7,113 nucleotides of DNA, taken from NCBI GenBank assembly GCA_022574115.1, contig JACZSS010000134.1:1-7113 (forward strand), written 5' to 3'. The notes under the pieces were generated by a model. It made no database searches. It saw only the letters and a list, made by a program, of their open reading frames with translations, and was not told the DNA's origin. This document shows positions 5,803 through 7,113 of the stretch, piece after piece. Position 1 is the first letter of the stretch. The number at the start of each line of letters is the position of its first letter. The position numbers and the translations under genes were made by a program. The stretch comes from Candidatus Heimdallarchaeota archaeon. Its GTDB lineage: Archaea; Asgardarchaeota; Heimdallarchaeia; Heimdallarchaeales; Kariarchaeaceae.

Positions 5803-6837
5803 TCAATCTTCGATTTGGATTAGTATTTTTCCAATGTGATTAGGGTCCTCTTGGCGCTCATGAGCCTCTTTTATTTCATTAAACTGAAAAGTAGAATCAA
5901 TAACGGGGTGAATTTTGCCGGAGAAGATTAAGGCCATCGCTTCCCTAAATTCGTTGTCTGAAGCCATAGTTGATCCAATGATAGACAATTGCTTCCAAAA
6001 GACGAGATGTATATTCGTCTTGCCAAGTCCGCCTGAAGTTGCACCACAAGTCACTAATCTTCCGCCTTTCCTTAATGATCTAAGGGAAGCTTCCCAGACT
6101 ATTTCACCAGTTGAATCTAACACCACGTCAACTCCTTCATTTTTGGAGTAATTCCATACCTCTCTACCCCAGTTAGGCAATTCTTTGTAATTTATGACAA
6201 GTTCCGCTCCCAGTTCCTTAACCTTCAATTCTTTTTCTTTAGAGGACGTAATTGCAATGACTCTGCCGCCCAATACGTATGTCATTTGCACTGCCATCGT
6301 GCCAATTCCACCTCCCGCACCCACCACCAGAACGAGCATTCCCGGTTTGAAGTTTGCTCTTTTTAGCATTCGGTAGACTGTTAGTGCTGTCAATGAAGTT
6401 GCAGCAACATCAATTAACTTCACACTATCAGGAATTTTCAGTAGATTGGTCCACGGGACTTTAGCATACTCTGCAGCTCCTCCCCAAATATGTTCCCCTA
6501 TCATTTTGAATTTTGCACACAATGTATGGTCTCCGCTTCTGCATTGGAGGCATCGTCTGCATGCTATCCCTGCGTTTATAACAACTCGTTCTCCAAGGTT
6601 AAAGTCTACTACTTCGTCCCCTACCTTTTCAATTATTCCAACGAATTCCGATGAGCCAATATGTGGAAATGACAAATTCAGAGTAGGCATTCCTTGCCGC
6701 GTCCAAATATCCAGTCGATTCAGTGCAAAAACCTTAACTTTAATTAAAACTTCGTTAGGTCTAATTCGAGGTAAGTCTAACTCTACAATTTTTACCTCAT
6801 TGGGGCCACCGTGTTTCTCAATCACCGCTGCTCGCAT
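5803..6837 (-). CDS. Medium-chain (MDR) zinc-type alcohol dehydrogenase-like oxidoreductase
   Basis: This 344-residue protein has the full two-domain MDR layout. The N-terminal GroES-like domain (1-130) carries the structural zinc lobe with C93, C96, C99 and C107 (CRRCLQCRSGDHTLC). The Rossmann domain has the glycine motif VGAGGGIG (172-179), and the strand after it ends TSSKEKE (197-203), where Ser/Lys instead of an acidic residue suggests NADPH. The catalytic zinc site looks lost: the usual CHTD is NRLD (40-43) and the usual GHE is SSE (62-64), leaving only the Glu. That is typical of MDR enoyl/quinone-reductase-like branches, so reduction of an activated double bond or quinone is as likely as alcohol oxidation. 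Length is normal. ATG 6837 fits the family start and has AGGA a few bases upstream. A TATA-like stretch, TTTTAATATT at about 6900-6909 on this strand, may be the promoter. It is the first gene of a two-gene unit with the eIF2B-like gene. Confidence 0.88.
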   Translation of the reverse strand: MRAAVIEKHGGPNEVKIVELDLPRIRPNEVLIKVKVFALNRLDIWTRQGMPTLNLSFPHIGSSEFVGIIEKVGDEVVDFNLGERVVINAGIACRRCLQCRSGDHTLCAKFKMIGEHIWGGAAEYAKVPWTNLLKIPDSVKLIDVAATSLTALTVYRMLKRANFKPGMLVLVVGAGGGIGTMAVQMTYVLGGRVIAITSSKEKELKVKELGAELVINYKELPNWGREVWNYSKNEGVDVVLDSTGEIVWEASLRSLRKGGRLVTCGATSGGLGKTNIHLVFWKQLSIIGSTMASDNEFREAMALIFSGKIHPVIDSTFQFNEIKEAHERQEDPNHIGKILIQIED

Positions 6838-6976
6838 TTTTCCTGCGTTGATAACCTAGTTTAATTGCACTCTCTCTGTTGATTAGACTAACTCCTTAGA
6901 ATATTAAAATCTAACTCGTTTTGAAAGGATATCCATTTTGTTGGGATTTTCCTCAAACTAGAAAACAGCATTATTG

Positions 6977-6985
6977 TTAAATAAA
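6977..6985 (+). promoter_or_regulatory. Possible TATA box for a gene at the right edge
   Basis: TTAAATAAA lies about 45 bp before ATG 7026. Transcription would start near 7006, leaving a short leader of about 20 nt. The evidence is only the AT-rich match and its spacing. Confidence 0.25.
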
Positions 6986-7025
6986 CCATGAGTTAACGGT
7001 TAATGCACCAATTTACATTGACACA

Positions 7026-7113
7026 ATGGCTCTAACCCTAAAGCCTCTATCCAGTCAGAAATCGGATATCACCAAGATAACCAATATCGTTCCAGAATGC
7101 GATTCCATTAGCT
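7026..7113 (+). CDS. Possible 5' end of an unidentified gene, cut by the window edge
   Basis: ATG 7026 opens a frame reading MALTLKPLSSQKSDITKITN and then IVPECDSIS, still open at the window end (29 codons visible). In-frame upstream sequence is open back to a TAA at 6978-6980 but has no earlier ATG. It would be divergent from the MDR gene with a 188-bp shared promoter region. Twenty-nine codons are too few to name a family, and an open stretch this short can occur by chance. Confidence 0.35.
   Translation, partial: MALTLKPLSSQKSDITKITNIVPECDSIS

Noticed and set aside
5456..6859. Several plus-strand ORFs of 60-137 codons opposite the eIF2B-like and MDR genes
   Set aside because: They are antisense shadows of two well-supported genes; their translations show no domain and their ends follow the opposite gene's codon pattern.

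Overview
This is an AT-rich window, most likely from an archaeon. Several starts carry TATA-like boxes about 25 bp (leaderless) or about 40 bp upstream, and strong Shine-Dalgarno sites are scarce. GTG and TTG starts are used. There is a short eIF2B/ribose-1,5-bisphosphate-isomerase-like protein, and two exported proteins end in one membrane segment plus a basic tail. An Asgard archaeon (Heimdall-, Loki- or Thor-like) would fit, but no taxonomic marker is present, so that is inference.

Left part (1-2267, + strand). The left edge holds the broken N-terminal part of a DDE transposase. Its decayed DNA runs, in another frame, into a small two-TM membrane ORF (121-534). After a 200-bp spacer comes a 510-residue surface protein with seven FG-GAP calcium-binding repeats (one complete seven-bladed propeller), starting at a GTG that looks leaderless.

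Middle (2264-3758, - strand). A secreted or anchored SGNH/GDSL hydrolase has the same layout as the FG-GAP protein: signal peptide, ectodomain, C-terminal TM, Arg/Lys tail. Between these two genes, the apparently empty 2268-2930 is not empty. It holds two hidden minus-strand reading frames interrupted by stops. One is a 90-codon two-TM protein with a single internal TAG (2602-2874). The other is a 128-codon Cys/His-rich remnant with two internal TAAs (2264-2647). The second ends exactly where the FG-GAP gene ends, the two TAA stops sharing a TTAA palindrome.

Right part (3900-7113). Two plus-strand metabolic genes, a 3-isopropylmalate dehydratase-type small subunit (without its large subunit nearby) and an FMN reductase, converge on a two-gene minus-strand unit: an MDR oxidoreductase followed without a gap by the eIF2B-like protein. 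The convergent stops again share a 4-bp palindrome (CTAG). The start of another plus-strand gene may lie at the right edge.

I see no coherent new defence, mobile or biosynthetic system. The most unusual content is the pair of hidden decaying frames, the transposase-derived ORF start, the back-to-back convergent stops, and the MDR/eIF2B-like pair, in which both proteins lack expected catalytic residues.
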